A stretch of 64,000 nt of DNA from [Clostridium] celerecrescens 18A (GTDB lineage Bacteria > Bacillota > Clostridia > Lachnospirales > Lachnospiraceae). Position numbers and translations under genes: made by a program. The stretch is from contig NZ_PGET01000001.1 in NCBI RefSeq assembly GCF_002797975.1, positions 1,984,001-2,048,000 of the forward strand. The letters are read 5' to 3'. Below, piece by piece: positions 9,422 to 18,584 of this stretch; position 1 is the stretch's first letter; each line of letters opens with the position of its first letter. The notes below the pieces were generated by a model. It was given only the letters and a program-made list of their open reading frames with translations. It made no database searches and was not told the DNA's origin.

Positions 9422-10177
9422 TTATTTATACTGAATACCTTTTAAAACTTGAACAGCCTGTTTTACTTTTTCCTCTGACGTCTGCCAAAGGGCATATTCA
9501 TCTCTTTCCGGAAGCCCCATGCTAGTTCCTTCTTTTCGATATGTCATCATGCTGTCCACCTTAATTTTTCCGGACATATGATAAGAGGTAATACCGGTAA
9601 GCGGAATTAATTTATCCATTACTTCAGCATTAATTCCTCCTGCTGCCAGGATTTCGATTCTTCCTGCACTTTTCTCATAAAGCTCCTTTAACAATTCTCT
9701 GCCAGCCCATGCTTTTCCACACTGACCGCCAGTTAAAATAGTATTCATTCCTAAAGAAACTGTCTGTTCCAACGTTTCCAATGGGTTTATGCAGGCATCA
9801 AATGCTCTGTGCAGTGCAGTGTCCATGTTTCCGGCTAATTTTACCAGTTCGGACATTCTTTCCTCATCCAGCCGTCCATCCGTTCTTAAGATTCCCATTA
9901 CCACACCATCGGCTCCCAATTCACGATACATCTGTACTTCTTCTTTTAATTGTTCAAATTCATAAGCATTATAGCAATAATCACCATATCTGGGACGTAG
10001 AAGGACACGGACTTTTATATACGTATATTTTTTTACAAGCTTAAACAGTGCCATTCCAGGAGTCACGCCGCCGATTACCAGATTGCTGCAAAGCTCAATC
10101 CTGTCAGCTCCTGCATTATCCGCATTTACCGCAGATTGCACACAATCTGCACATACTTCTAATACCGAATATTTCAT
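9422..10177 (-). CDS. cutC: CutC-family TIM-barrel protein
   Basis: A 251-residue CutC-family protein (PF03932). It has the N-terminal LEVCADCVQSAVNADNAGADRIELCSNL, with the family's ExC...S and AGADRIELC features, then the VLLRPRYGDYCY, LHRAFDAC and ILTGGQCGKA blocks, in family order and at usual length. CutC was named for copper homeostasis in E. coli, but its role is disputed and it may be an enzyme. Here it sits last in a sugar PTS operon with a SIS-domain protein, which argues for a role in sugar rather than copper metabolism. The start is the ATG with GAGGTGATT before it. A GTG two codons upstream overlaps that site and was rejected. Confidence 0.88.
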   Translation of the reverse strand: MKYSVLEVCADCVQSAVNADNAGADRIELCSNLVIGGVTPGMALFKLVKKYTYIKVRVLLRPRYGDYCYNAYEFEQLKEEVQMYRELGADGVVMGILRTDGRLDEERMSELVKLAGNMDTALHRAFDACINPLETLEQTVSLGMNTILTGGQCGKAWAGRELLKELYEKSAGRIEILAAGGINAEVMDKLIPLTGITSYHMSGKIKVDSMMTYRKEGTSMGLPERDEYALWQTSEEKVKQAVQVLKGIQYK

Positions 10178-10241
10178 AATCACCTCATACTCTCAGAATT
10201 AAAAAAACCGCCTGTCTTTTCAAACTAGTTGCTCTTTGTTT

Positions 10242-10946
10242 TTAAATATGCCAGATTCTGTCTGCATATTTCTGTTCAAGAGTATTATTAAACTCTCTGC
10301 CTCCGTCAATATTAGCACTCTTGTAAACCGGAGGCTCATATCCTTTTGCCATCATATCTTGTATCGCTTCATAAATCATTTGCTGCAGAAGAAGGCATGT
10401 GCTGAGTGAAGAGGTTCCGCAGACTTTGCAGTCCAGTCCTTCAACTTCCAGAGCAGCATCTCCAAATGTGGAATGGTTATCCAGAACCACATCTGCAAAC
10501 TCATATAAAAGCTTACCGGAAGAATGTCTGGAAGTTGAGCTTTTTGAAACCTCCAGCGCAGTTACTACTATCAGCTTGTTGCCTTTTTTCTTTATGTAAT
10601 CAGCCATTTCTATTGCAAACGGGTTTCTGCCGGAGTTAGAGATCAGTATGAAAATATCATTCTCTCCTATGTTCACCTGGCGCATTAAAAACGGTGCATT
10701 TCCTTCCACACTCTCATACATACCTTCCGCCTTGTCCCGGATAAGCTTGCTTGGAATTAAACCTCCGGCTCTTCCGCATACTTCAATTGCACCTGCATAG
10801 GAATGCCCGCTTCCAAATGCCTGCAGGATTCCTCCGTTTCTGATAGAATCAGAAACCAGTATGGCCGCCTCATGAATGTGCTCCTGTTCCGCTGCTTCCA
10901 GTTGTTCCATAATTTTTTTTGATTGGTTAAAAAACTCTAATCCCAT
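10242..10946 (-). CDS. SIS-domain sugar-phosphate protein (UPF0309-like)
   Basis: A 234-residue cytoplasmic protein with one SIS fold of the SIS_2 type. Seen in order: [22 protein letters not shown], where the Gly-Ser loop binds phosphosugar, [18 protein letters not shown] and [11 protein letters not shown]. It resembles the UPF0309 group and is more distant from MurQ etherases and GmhA isomerases. The open frame starts 46 codons earlier inside the PTS IID gene. The ATG at 10944-10946 has AGGAGA before it and fits the family's start. It follows the IID gene, so its substrate is probably the phosphosugar delivered by that PTS. Confidence 0.85.
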   Translation of the reverse strand: MGLEFFNQSKKIMEQLEAAEQEHIHEAAILVSDSIRNGGILQAFGSGHSYAGAIEVCGRAGGLIPSKLIRDKAEGMYESVEGNAPFLMRQVNIGENDIFILISNSGRNPFAIEMADYIKKKGNKLIVVTALEVSKSSTSRHSSGKLLYEFADVVLDNHSTFGDAALEVEGLDCKVCGTSSLSTCLLLQQMIYEAIQDMMAKGYEPPVYKSANIDGGREFNNTLEQKYADRIWHI

Positions 10947-11034
10947 AATCTCTCTCCTTACTGTATCATTTAATGTTCCACCATTCCCTGACCGGAACAT
11001 TTCTGTCCTCTGCCGGAAATGGTATGTTGTCTGT

Positions 11035-11856
11035 TTATCCCAAAAATCCAATTGCTGCAAAAATGATGGATGCTGCCATAACAATTAAGATTGCCTTTGT
11101 AGAGGTCATCTTTTTCTTTCCAAGCAAAACATAGATTGCAGCTACAATCAGAACAGGAACAAGGCTTGGCATGATCTGATCTAAAATGTCCTGTCCCGCC
11201 AAAGTGACATCTCCCGATGTAAAGGTTGCTGTAACATTCGCGTTTACTACAGTCGGAATCAAAGCACCGACCACGGTAATGCCAAGCAGTGTTGCCGCAC
11301 TGGTCAATGCATCCAGCTTATCTTTTGCTGAGGCAATTAATTTTGTACCCTCTCTGTATCCAATTCCTACTGTGAAATAACGGAATGCCATGATCGCTAT
11401 ATTAACCAATATCCAGATAACGACACCTGTTACATTACCCTGCTGTCCCATATAAGCGGCTATAGAACCGCAAATCGTTGGTATCAGGACTCCAAATATG
11501 GTATCACCAACACCTGCAAAAGGCCCCATCAGACCTGTTTTAATACCATTTGCTGTTTCAACCCCATCTGTGCTGCTGTTTTTCCCCTCTGCCTCTGTTG
11601 CAATATCAATACCCAGTATAAATCCGCCCATATGAGGAGTCGTGTTGAAAAACTGCACATGATTTCTCATTGCTGCTTTTAACTCTTCTTCTTTTTTATA
11701 TAATTTACGTAAGACCGGGAGTATGGAATACAGATAGCCTATTGCCATCATTTTTTCATAATTCCATGTAATCTGTGATGCCAGAATCCATCGTTTGCTT
11801 ACACTGTTTATATCCTGGCTTGTAATCTTTTCCTGATTAGTCTTCATATTCTCCAT
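11035..11856 (-). CDS. PTS mannose/fructose/sorbose family IID component
   Basis: A 273-residue membrane subunit of a mannose-class phosphotransferase importer. The N-terminal cytoplasmic half has [21 protein letters not shown] and [18 protein letters not shown], both signatures of PF03613. The middle [20 protein letters not shown] is the conserved amphipathic block, and the C-terminus is a membrane helix after a Lys-rich turn. The start has AGGAGGG and lies inside the end of the IIC gene (20-base overlap), so the two channel subunits are made together. Confidence 0.95.
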   Translation of the reverse strand: MENMKTNQEKITSQDINSVSKRWILASQITWNYEKMMAIGYLYSILPVLRKLYKKEEELKAAMRNHVQFFNTTPHMGGFILGIDIATEAEGKNSSTDGVETANGIKTGLMGPFAGVGDTIFGVLIPTICGSIAAYMGQQGNVTGVVIWILVNIAIMAFRYFTVGIGYREGTKLIASAKDKLDALTSAATLLGITVVGALIPTVVNANVTATFTSGDVTLAGQDILDQIMPSLVPVLIVAAIYVLLGKKKMTSTKAILIVMAASIIFAAIGFLG

Positions 11857-12640
11857 CTAACAATCCCTCCTGAACAGCACCCTGATTTACTGCAACAACG
11901 TTCTGGTTTTTCGCTGCCTCCTGCTTAAATGCGATGATTGCCAGTGCCACTCCCATGATTGCCACTCCAACCATTGGCACTTTTAAATACGCCGCTGCAA
12001 TGAATCCAATGAGCAGATAAGCGATATAATTTTTAACAGGAAGATATCTTAAAAGGATTGCAATACCCACTGCTGGAAGCAGTCCTCCTGCAACTGACAA
12101 ACCGCTCATTAACCATTCCGGCATATGCTCTGTAATGGTATTAACAAGGTTCTGCCCGAAAATTAACATCAGGAAAACTGGAATCGCTCTGGAAAGCCCC
12201 CACGAAAAAGCTCCCAGCCACGTATTCCTTGCCATCCCCTTAAAGTCCATTCTTTCAATCGCTGCTTCAACTCTCTTGGAAAAGAACACATTAGAAAATC
12301 TTGCAAGGACATCCAGCTGTACCATCAAGAGTCCTACAGGCACCGCCAGTCCCATACCAAACTCCATTCCCTTTCCAGACGTGATTGCAAATACAGTCCC
12401 AATCATCGCACCAGTCACATAATCAGGTATGGATGCCCCTCCATATGTACCTACTCCAAGGATCATCAGCTGAAGAGTCGCCCCTACTGCCAGACCAGTT
12501 CCTATATCCCCCATAACAATACCGGTAATCGTCCCTATGATAACCGGCTGATTTGCAAATATAGATGTAGATAAGCCTTCACAAATAAAAAAGAAAGCTA
12601 AAAATGTCAATACTGTTATCTGCCACACTTGAATTCCCAT
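11837..12640 (-). CDS. PTS mannose/fructose/sorbose family IIC component
   Basis: A 267-residue membrane channel subunit (PF03609). The N-terminus has a long hydrophobic stretch, then GDIGTGLAVGATLQLMILGVGTYGG, with conserved Gly residues of the sugar-binding region. Several further hydrophobic helices follow. It lies between the IIAB fusion and IID in the usual order of mannose-class systems. The ribosome binding site is AAGGAGG. Confidence 0.95.
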   Translation of the reverse strand: MGIQVWQITVLTFLAFFFICEGLSTSIFANQPVIIGTITGIVMGDIGTGLAVGATLQLMILGVGTYGGASIPDYVTGAMIGTVFAITSGKGMEFGMGLAVPVGLLMVQLDVLARFSNVFFSKRVEAAIERMDFKGMARNTWLGAFSWGLSRAIPVFLMLIFGQNLVNTITEHMPEWLMSGLSVAGGLLPAVGIAILLRYLPVKNYIAYLLIGFIAAAYLKVPMVGVAIMGVALAIIAFKQEAAKNQNVVAVNQGAVQEGLLDGEYED

Positions 12641-12656
12641 TCCCTATGCCTCCTTT

Positions 12657-13550
12657 TTAATCTATAAAAGAAGTAAATTTCTTCTTCTCGTCATTCGGTA
12701 CCATCTGGGCATATACCTGCACACCGGATTTCTCTATATCCTGAATATCCTTAATTTCTTCCTTTGAGCAGTAAACGGATTTAAATATTTGTTTCCGTCC
12801 ATTTTTCACTCCCATGTTTCCGATGTTTACTTCTTTTACTTTGACTCCTGCTTCAAGCAGCTCACGGATTGTATTCGTCCTCTTTACAATGAGGAATACT
12901 CTCTGTCCCGTGTAAGCACCTTTGTTAAGCTTCCTCGCCGCTGAAGATACTGACAGGACACTTAGCCTGATACCTGAGGGAACTGCTGCCTGCAGAGCCT
13001 TTTTGCTTATCTCATCGCTCAAGATGTCGTTATCTACTATCATAATTCTTGTGACGCCAAGAGTACGAGTCCAGAAGGTTGCCACCTGACCGTGAATCAG
13101 ACGTTCATCCAGCCTGAAATTCACAATACCGTTATTTTCCACCGGCTCAGCAGATTCAACAACTTCCTTTGTTTGTTTTGCGGCATATACCCCTTCTCCG
13201 GTAATTATTTCTCTTGACTGTTCAATCGCACTCTCTAACGTATCACCTATATTCAATGCAATCATCATACCCAGGCATAGTCCTGATACCAGTGCGATCG
13301 TTGGATACTCATGTCTTATGGTAATTGCTGCATTATAAGGCGTTCCCCCCTTTATGTCAGAAATAATCGCCTGACACTGTTCCTCTCCTTTTTCCGCAAT
13401 AATCTTTCTGTAGGCCCTCTCAACCGATTCTTTCGTCATTTCCTCTGTAAATGTCACTACTGAAAACTGGGGTGCTGCTCCGGTAATCATTTCGCAGCTC
13501 TTTTTACAAGCCTCAGCATATTCCCCATGTGAAGCAATAATGTAATACAT
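12657..13550 (-). CDS. PTS mannose-family fused IIA-IIB component
   Basis: A 297-residue cytoplasmic phosphotransfer protein. The IIA domain is at the N-terminus: YIIASHGEYAE carries the phospho-accepting His at residue 8, and ISDIKGGTPYNAA is the IIA active-site loop. A linker of about 20 residues follows, and then the IIB domain with FRLDERLIHGQVATFW, where His of IHGQ carries the phosphate. Fusion of IIA to IIB is as in E. coli ManX. First gene of the PTS operon. The ATG with AGGAAGGG before it was chosen over a start eight codons upstream. Confidence 0.95.
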   Translation of the reverse strand: MYYIIASHGEYAEACKKSCEMITGAAPQFSVVTFTEEMTKESVERAYRKIIAEKGEEQCQAIISDIKGGTPYNAAITIRHEYPTIALVSGLCLGMMIALNIGDTLESAIEQSREIITGEGVYAAKQTKEVVESAEPVENNGIVNFRLDERLIHGQVATFWTRTLGVTRIMIVDNDILSDEISKKALQAAVPSGIRLSVLSVSSAARKLNKGAYTGQRVFLIVKRTNTIRELLEAGVKVKEVNIGNMGVKNGRKQIFKSVYCSKEEIKDIQDIEKSGVQVYAQMVPNDEKKKFTSFID

Positions 13551-13663
13551 ATCCCTTCCTCCTAACGTTTTCACAAACTTTTATTGACTATGTCACCCTC
13601 CCCATCATTTACGGTCTTTATTAACCGAACATCTCTTACTCCTTTCTGACTGAATTTTATAAT

Positions 13664-13679
13664 TTATTATGCATAATAA
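13664..13679. promoter_or_regulatory. 16-bp perfect palindrome upstream of the PTS operon
   Basis: TTATTATGCATAATAA is a perfect palindrome about 115 bases before the IIAB start, in the only gap between the PTS operon and its RpiR regulator. It is a candidate operator for that regulator, though AT-rich palindromes of this size also occur by chance. Confidence 0.4.
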
Positions 13680-13798
13680 CTTGAAACTTATTATAAATAA
13701 AAACTCTTTAAAAATCTTTGAATTTCGCTTTTTGGAAACTTTTTTAGCAACTTCCCCTTAATTGTACAAACTTAATTTAGTCATTTCTCACAAAAAAA

Positions 13799-13823
13799 GA
13801 CAGACTCTACATGAAAGTCTGTC
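13799..13823 (-). terminator. Intrinsic terminator after the RpiR regulator
   Basis: An 8-bp stem, GACAGACT/AGTCTGTC, followed on the minus strand by seven T. Confidence 0.85.
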
Positions 13824-13837
13824 CTTTCTCGATTTAA

Positions 13838-14653
13838 TTATTTTTCACTTTTCTCTTTCCTGATCTTTCTGTAGCTGTCCACAATCAGATTCACGACGAC
13901 ACGCTCAATCATCAGATGATTCTGCACAACCGTCGTTAAATGATATAAAACCGGATACGTGATACAAGGGTCATACGCCGCCTCTTTATTCGAAGTAATG
14001 AGCGCTATCTTGCCCTTCGTTTTTTTGATAAATAATTTGGATGAATTCAAAGCTTTCATCCCATCCCTATAAATATACTGGCCTGAATTGGAAAATATAA
14101 TAATCAGAGTATCCTCATCTGCCTGATTAATAAATTGTTCCTGCTTTATATCAAAGAGATTTGTTTTTATATATTTCCTCTCCTCAGCAAACATATACAT
14201 AAAATCCATAGCAACCGTTTCCGAATAAACGGCTCCGAATGCAGCAATTTTATCATATTCATAAATAGCCTCTGCCAGTTTTTGAATCTGCCCCATGTTA
14301 ATTCCTGACAGGAAATTTTTAATATCGCCAGAAAGAACATTCAAATATCGTTCAATTCCTTGTGCTTCAATAAACTCGTTCATCGATAATTTTTGTTCGT
14401 TTCCGGTATATTTGCTTCTTTTTTTCTCATTCCTCACATTATCCCTAAATTCTTTGTAATCTTCAAAGCCAAGGCGCTTTATGAATTTAGAAAGTGTTGA
14501 CTTGGAGATGTGGCATTTTGCCGCAACCTGGTCAATCGGTAAAAATTCAACCTCATATATCATATCCAGCAGACTTTTCGCGATATGTGCATCTGTAGAA
14601 CCATATTCACAATCATTTAGTAAATTTAACAAGCGATATGCAACAATATACAT
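13838..14653 (-). CDS. RpiR/MurR-family transcriptional regulator
   Basis: A 271-residue regulator. The N-terminal HTH_6 domain includes IDQVAAKCHISKSTLSKFIKRLGFEDYKEF, a typical helix-turn-helix. The C-terminal half is a SIS sugar-phosphate-binding domain (IAAFGAVYSETVAMDFMYMF and LIIIFSNSGQYIY). The family senses a phosphosugar and switches adjacent catabolic genes. It sits directly upstream of the mannose-type PTS operon on the same strand but ends in its own terminator, so it is a separate transcription unit. Ribosome binding site GGAGG. Confidence 0.9.
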   Translation of the reverse strand: MYIVAYRLLNLLNDCEYGSTDAHIAKSLLDMIYEVEFLPIDQVAAKCHISKSTLSKFIKRLGFEDYKEFRDNVRNEKKRSKYTGNEQKLSMNEFIEAQGIERYLNVLSGDIKNFLSGINMGQIQKLAEAIYEYDKIAAFGAVYSETVAMDFMYMFAEERKYIKTNLFDIKQEQFINQADEDTLIIIFSNSGQYIYRDGMKALNSSKLFIKKTKGKIALITSNKEAAYDPCITYPVLYHLTTVVQNHLMIERVVVNLIVDSYRKIRKEKSEK

Positions 14654-14845
14654 CCATTAACCTCCCGTATCTCGATATTTCTCAAAAATTTTTATAGTTC
14701 ATCGGGTTCCGCCATTTCAACGTTAGCCACAATGCAAGAAATGTCTATTTTTCTTTTATAATAAGTATATTGTATATTACAAATTTATCAACTTCTTTAT
14801 CTTCGGTATTCAAGTATTTAAATCTTCTCATAGTTCAAATAAAAA

Positions 14846-14873
14846 CAGACCTTCTCCATTGTGAGAAGATCTG
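14846..14873. terminator. Bidirectional terminator-like hairpin
   Basis: The stem CAGACCTTCTC/GAGAAGATCTG (one G-T pair) has T-runs on both sides (CTTTTTC on plus, TTTTTATTT on minus). It lies 220 bases beyond the frl operon's last stop and upstream of the RpiR gene, so it could end minus-strand read-through. Confidence 0.6.
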
Positions 14874-14960
14874 CTTTTTCAGACTTAACTTAATTTTTTT
14901 CACAGAAGCATATAAAGAATTAAAAGCACATAGGGCCTTGCCAATAATATTGAACTATCA

Positions 14961-15035
14961 TCATAATTCCTTTTCATAATTCAGCTGTCTGCATGCAGCG
15001 ATTATTTCATAACAATTGGTAGTTATCTCAATTCC
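14961..15035 (-). pseudogene. Relic of the 3' end of a Cfr/RlmN-type methyltransferase gene
   Basis: The minus-strand frame reads GIEITTNCYEIIAACRQLN and then YEKEL-stop, and has a stop codon just upstream. It matches the last residues of the Cfr-type gene at 51070 (GISVT...SEISAACGQLHYENE). At the DNA level 33 of 37 bases agree between 14971-15007 and 51077-51113. The AAC motif around the catalytic methylated cysteine is kept, although the following G is R. Only about 25 codons remain, with no start. The rest of the 14654-15090 gap shows no gene. Confidence 0.6.
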
Positions 15036-15090
15036 CTAAATCAATTCAGTTCGACAGCTTCACTTTATTACGTCTTTCCCATCATATGTT

Positions 15091-15933
15091 CTAGTCCAGA
15101 TTTTCCTTCAGCCATTCTACCGATTTTACTATAGATTCATGAGGATCATCCCAGTAAATGGAATCGTTGATTTCCAGATCCACAACACCTTTATAGTCAT
15201 ACGCCTGCAACGTCTGCAGATATTCCTTCAGGGGAAGATCCCCATCACCCAGAATATAATGGCACGTATCAGCAAAATGGATCAACTTGATCTTCTCAGT
15301 GCCTAAAACCTCAAAGTAGTCCTTCAACTCCTCTCCCGCCACAGCCATGGCTACCACGTCCACACATACGAAGAGTGCCGGGGAATTGACCTCGTCCAGA
15401 ACACGCTTGACATCCGCCAGATTCAGTACCAGATTGCTCTCATAAGGCTGGAGTTGTTCCAATACCAGCTCAATTCCCTTTCTCTCAGCAATTTCTGCTA
15501 TCTTTTTGAAAGTATCTACCATCCTAGCAAAGGATTCCTCTCTTGGTAGATCCAGAAGTCCACAGCCTGAATTCAGAAAAACCTTGTTGGTACCCATCAC
15601 CAAAGCATCGTCCATTGCCATAATGAAATAATCCAATGTGCGATTTCTCACCGCCTCATGGGGATCTGAAAAACTGTAGGGATAAGATAGGGTTTCCGGG
15701 GTGTAAACCGCCACGTTCAGACCCAGCTCTTCCATTTTATTCCGGATGGATCCCAATTTAGCTTTGGCATCTTCCGCAGTGGGATTGTCCAGCCTGCAGT
15801 AGTGAGGAATTCCGCCCCAAAGGTCCACGTGCTTCAGACCACATTTTTTCATAGAATTCAGATAGTATTCCAGGGAATAGTGGACATACTGAACGCTCAT
15901 TACCCCGATTTGATCCATGGTAATCTTCGACAT
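15091..15933 (-). CDS. Sugar-phosphate isomerase/epimerase, FrlC paralogue
   Basis: A 280-residue TIM-barrel enzyme of the AP_endonuc_2 family (PF01261). HVDLWGGIPHYC near the N-terminus corresponds to the LWGGRPH of the FrlC at 22221. The central LVLEQLQPYESNLV and the later KLIHFADTCHYILGDGDLPL provide the metal-binding Glu, His and Asp of the family. It is clearly related to FrlC but is a different gene of the same locus, perhaps acting on another ketoamine epimer. Last gene of the frl operon, 18 bases after frlB. Ribosome binding site GGGAGG. Confidence 0.85.
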   Translation of the reverse strand: MSKITMDQIGVMSVQYVHYSLEYYLNSMKKCGLKHVDLWGGIPHYCRLDNPTAEDAKAKLGSIRNKMEELGLNVAVYTPETLSYPYSFSDPHEAVRNRTLDYFIMAMDDALVMGTNKVFLNSGCGLLDLPREESFARMVDTFKKIAEIAERKGIELVLEQLQPYESNLVLNLADVKRVLDEVNSPALFVCVDVVAMAVAGEELKDYFEVLGTEKIKLIHFADTCHYILGDGDLPLKEYLQTLQAYDYKGVVDLEINDSIYWDDPHESIVKSVEWLKENLD

Positions 15934-15951
15934 TTTTGCCGCCTCCCGTCA

Positions 15952-16965
15952 TCAATATTCAAACTGGCGGTAGTAACGGCGGATCACCATAGGATGGCAG
16001 AACTCTTCCTCCATATGGGCATCCACACGGTTGTTAACCGCATGCATAACCAGATGTGAAACAGAACCTCTGAATTCCTGGCTGATTCCCTTTAGTTCAT
16101 AATCTTTCGTATCAATAACAGTGTAATTCTTGCAGACCTTGGGCAGGAATCCTTTCACGCGCTCTGCCAGGGGGCGCTGCTCGTCCTCTCCGATGAACAA
16201 AGTCACAGGAGTTTCCGCGTCTATAACCTCCAGCATACCATGGAAAAATTCGGCACTGGTAATGGATTTAGTTCGGATCCACAGCTGCTCCTCCCAGTAG
16301 CACATCGCATAGGAGTAAGTGGCTCCCCACTGATTACCGCCACCCACAAAATAGTGGGGCATATCCGGGCGAGCCTTAAAATACTCATATTTATCCCTGG
16401 CGAATCCAGCTGCCCACTGGTCTGCTTCCTTCTCAATCTCCACCAGGCCCCGGGCCAGATGGGCCTCCATCTCTGCGTTGTACCGGTCGTACTCAGGGAA
16501 GTCCCCGTTGTTGAACATCAGCCGGTTGGCAACCATATAAAACTTCAGCTGCTCATTCATAGGGTAGGAAATGCACCAGTCACATAGCTTCACCATGGGA
16601 GCAACTGGCTTGTCAATAAAACCAAACACCTTGGCACCGGCTTCCCGTGCCTTTTCAATGGCCCTTACCATCTCCTCGGTGCTTCCCGTTACAGATGAGA
16701 AGATCACGATGGAATCCTTGGTAAAACGCTTATTGCCAGTAGTGATGAACTCCGCGCCGTTCTCCACATATACCGGTATGGAGCTTCTGCCCCTCATATA
16801 GATCTCCGCCTGCATGCCGGAAGCCCAAGTTCCGCCTATACCGATGAAATAAATACCGTCAAAACCTCTCTGCTGGATCTCGTCCACAATTTTTTCAATC
16901 TCCGGCCGCAGTGCCAGAGCGCCATTTATACTGTCAATCTGCTTCTGTTCGTCAAACTTTAACAT
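15952..16965 (-). CDS. frlB: Fructoselysine 6-phosphate deglycase-like SIS protein (FrlB)
   Basis: A 337-residue cytoplasmic enzyme with two SIS folds. In order: FDGIYFIGIGGTWASGMQAE (first phosphate loop), IVIFSSVTGSTEEMVRAIEK, then the second domain with YFVGGGNQWGATYSYAMCYWEE and SITSAEFFHGMLEVI, where the Glu/His pair corresponds to the catalytic region of glucosamine-6-phosphate synthase-type isomerases. FrlB splits fructoselysine 6-phosphate into glucose 6-phosphate and lysine. Kinase, epimerase, GntR regulator and FrlA-like permease next to it support this. The amino-acid part of the substrate may differ from lysine. Confidence 0.88.
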   Translation of the reverse strand: MLKFDEQKQIDSINGALALRPEIEKIVDEIQQRGFDGIYFIGIGGTWASGMQAEIYMRGRSSIPVYVENGAEFITTGNKRFTKDSIVIFSSVTGSTEEMVRAIEKAREAGAKVFGFIDKPVAPMVKLCDWCISYPMNEQLKFYMVANRLMFNNGDFPEYDRYNAEMEAHLARGLVEIEKEADQWAAGFARDKYEYFKARPDMPHYFVGGGNQWGATYSYAMCYWEEQLWIRTKSITSAEFFHGMLEVIDAETPVTLFIGEDEQRPLAERVKGFLPKVCKNYTVIDTKDYELKGISQEFRGSVSHLVMHAVNNRVDAHMEEEFCHPMVIRRYYRQFEY

Positions 16966-16980
16966 ATTTGCTCCTTCCTT

Positions 16981-17709
16981 CTACTTATGGAAATGCACCT
17001 TAAAGTTGCACTTGTCTCCACGGGTATAAGATTTCGAATATTCTATCACACGGTCATCCTCATCATAGGTGGTGCAGGAGAACAGGAATACCGTCTGGTC
17101 TTTGTTGATATTAATCAGCCTGGCATCGGACTGAGTCAGCTGAACTAAATCCAGGGTCTGCCAAGCTCTAACAGGGTTAATCCCATAAAATTTATAGATT
17201 TCAAACATGCTGAACACACTTAAGTCGATCCCTTCCATCTTAGGTGCCAAATTATAAGGAATATAGATTTCCTGAATGGCTATGGGGTCTTCATCTGCAT
17301 AGTCCAGACGTTTGATATAGTACAGCATATCTTCCTCGTCGATTCCAAAGATTGCCGCGTATTTTTCTCCGGCCTTCCGCTGGCCTTTCAGCAGGATCTT
17401 GCGCTTATTCTGAACATGCTTTTCATCCATGGTCTGGGTAAAACCGCCCAACACCTCTAAGTCCCTCTCGATCTGGGCCACAACGTACACACCCTTGCCC
17501 TGGACACGTTTTAACAGTCCTTCATTCACCAGCGCATCAATGGCGCTGCGGACGGTCAGACGGTTGATTCCGTAGGTGCTTGCCAGAACATTTTCCGAGG
17601 GGATAGCCGTACCGGGAGCATACTCCCCGTCTTCGATTTTAGAACGTACCACTTCCCGAAGCTGAAGATAAATCGGTGAATTGTAAGCAATCTCTGCTGT
17701 TTTGGCCAA
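16981..17709 (-). CDS. frlR: GntR/UTRA transcriptional regulator (FrlR-like)
   Basis: A 242-residue regulator: N-terminal winged helix (IPSENVLASTYGINRLTVRS, then LLKRVQGKGVYV) and C-terminal UTRA ligand domain (ERDLEVLGGFTQTMDEKH, and later FLFSCTTYDEDDRVIEYSKS), the HutC/FrlR subclass. The start is TTG with GGAGG seven bases before it; no better start is nearby. It lies between the kinase and deglycase genes, inside the operon it probably controls through binding of a phosphorylated ketoamine. Confidence 0.88.
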   Translation of the reverse strand: MAKTAEIAYNSPIYLQLREVVRSKIEDGEYAPGTAIPSENVLASTYGINRLTVRSAIDALVNEGLLKRVQGKGVYVVAQIERDLEVLGGFTQTMDEKHVQNKRKILLKGQRKAGEKYAAIFGIDEEDMLYYIKRLDYADEDPIAIQEIYIPYNLAPKMEGIDLSVFSMFEIYKFYGINPVRAWQTLDLVQLTQSDARLININKDQTVFLFSCTTYDEDDRVIEYSKSYTRGDKCNFKVHFHK

Positions 17710-17768
17710 CTTTTTTCCTCCTTGTTATAAGCACTTGGCGGTCGTTTTTTAACCACATATATGCGATA

Positions 17769-18554
17769 TTACCAGGCGCCGTTGTACTCCAATGTCACAC
17801 TGGAGTTAGCAGCGCCCATTTTCATGCACTCTTTCACATTTTTGCCTTCCAGAATCCCCTTCAGGAATCCTGCAATAAAGCTATCCCCGGCTCCCATGGT
17901 ATCCACCACGTTGCAGGGTATAATACCAAATATTGTAAACCCAGTTCCGTCATAGGCAATGCTGCCTTTTTCGCCCATTGTGGCAATCACCATACCAGGA
18001 CCTTTTTCCTTAAGCTCCTTCATGGTCTCCCGAAGTTCCCAGGTATCTCCGTCGTCCGTGGCAAAAAACAAGTAATCCACAGACGGAATCGCAGCGATAG
18101 CCGCCGGATCACCCGGCCTTGTGGCTGCATCGAACGCAATTCTGATTCCACGCTTCTTCAACTGAACCAAATCGTTGTGGATATTCCCCCATAGTCCAGT
18201 CACGATCATATCATGCTCACAGATAAAATCCTTTTCTTCATCTGTCAGCTTGAAGCCGGCCAGCACACCCTCATCGTAATCTCCGAAAATGCGCTCTCCG
18301 TCCACCAGGTCCACATGGGTGATGGCCGTGTTCCCCTCCATGAAACGGATATGGGATACATCCACGCCTTTTTCTGCGATCTTCTCCTTCATCAGCGCGC
18401 CGTACTTATCCGTACCCACCACGCCGGTATAGGAAGCCTGGCCTCCCAGCCGCACAAAATACACAGCCACGTTTACAGGATTGCCGCCCGGGTAAGCATT
18501 CCCGGTATTATCATAAACATCCATACAGTTATCGCCAACTGCAGCCAGTTTCAT
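17769..18554 (-). CDS. frlD: Fructoselysine 6-kinase-like PfkB kinase (FrlD)
   Basis: A 261-residue PfkB-family sugar kinase. The N-terminus AAVGDNCMDVYDNTGNAYPG closely resembles E. coli FrlD, GGNPVNVAV follows, and the catalytic DTMGAGDSFIAGFLKG (general base Asp) and the end LEYNGAW match FrlD's ending. It phosphorylates the 6-hydroxyl of the imported Amadori compound and supplies FrlB. A second kinase of the same type lies at 23568-24362. Ribosome binding site GGAGG. Confidence 0.9.
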   Translation of the reverse strand: MKLAAVGDNCMDVYDNTGNAYPGGNPVNVAVYFVRLGGQASYTGVVGTDKYGALMKEKIAEKGVDVSHIRFMEGNTAITHVDLVDGERIFGDYDEGVLAGFKLTDEEKDFICEHDMIVTGLWGNIHNDLVQLKKRGIRIAFDAATRPGDPAAIAAIPSVDYLFFATDDGDTWELRETMKELKEKGPGMVIATMGEKGSIAYDGTGFTIFGIIPCNVVDTMGAGDSFIAGFLKGILEGKNVKECMKMGAANSSVTLEYNGAW

Positions 18555-18584
18555 ATTTTATTCCTCCATTTGCCGGAAAGAAAC

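Noticed and set aside
10242..13550. PTS operon as a glucoselysine (gfr-type) system because it lies next to frl
   Set aside because: The SIS protein is a short UPF0309-like single-SIS protein, not a two-domain deglycase, and the operon has its own RpiR regulator and terminator.
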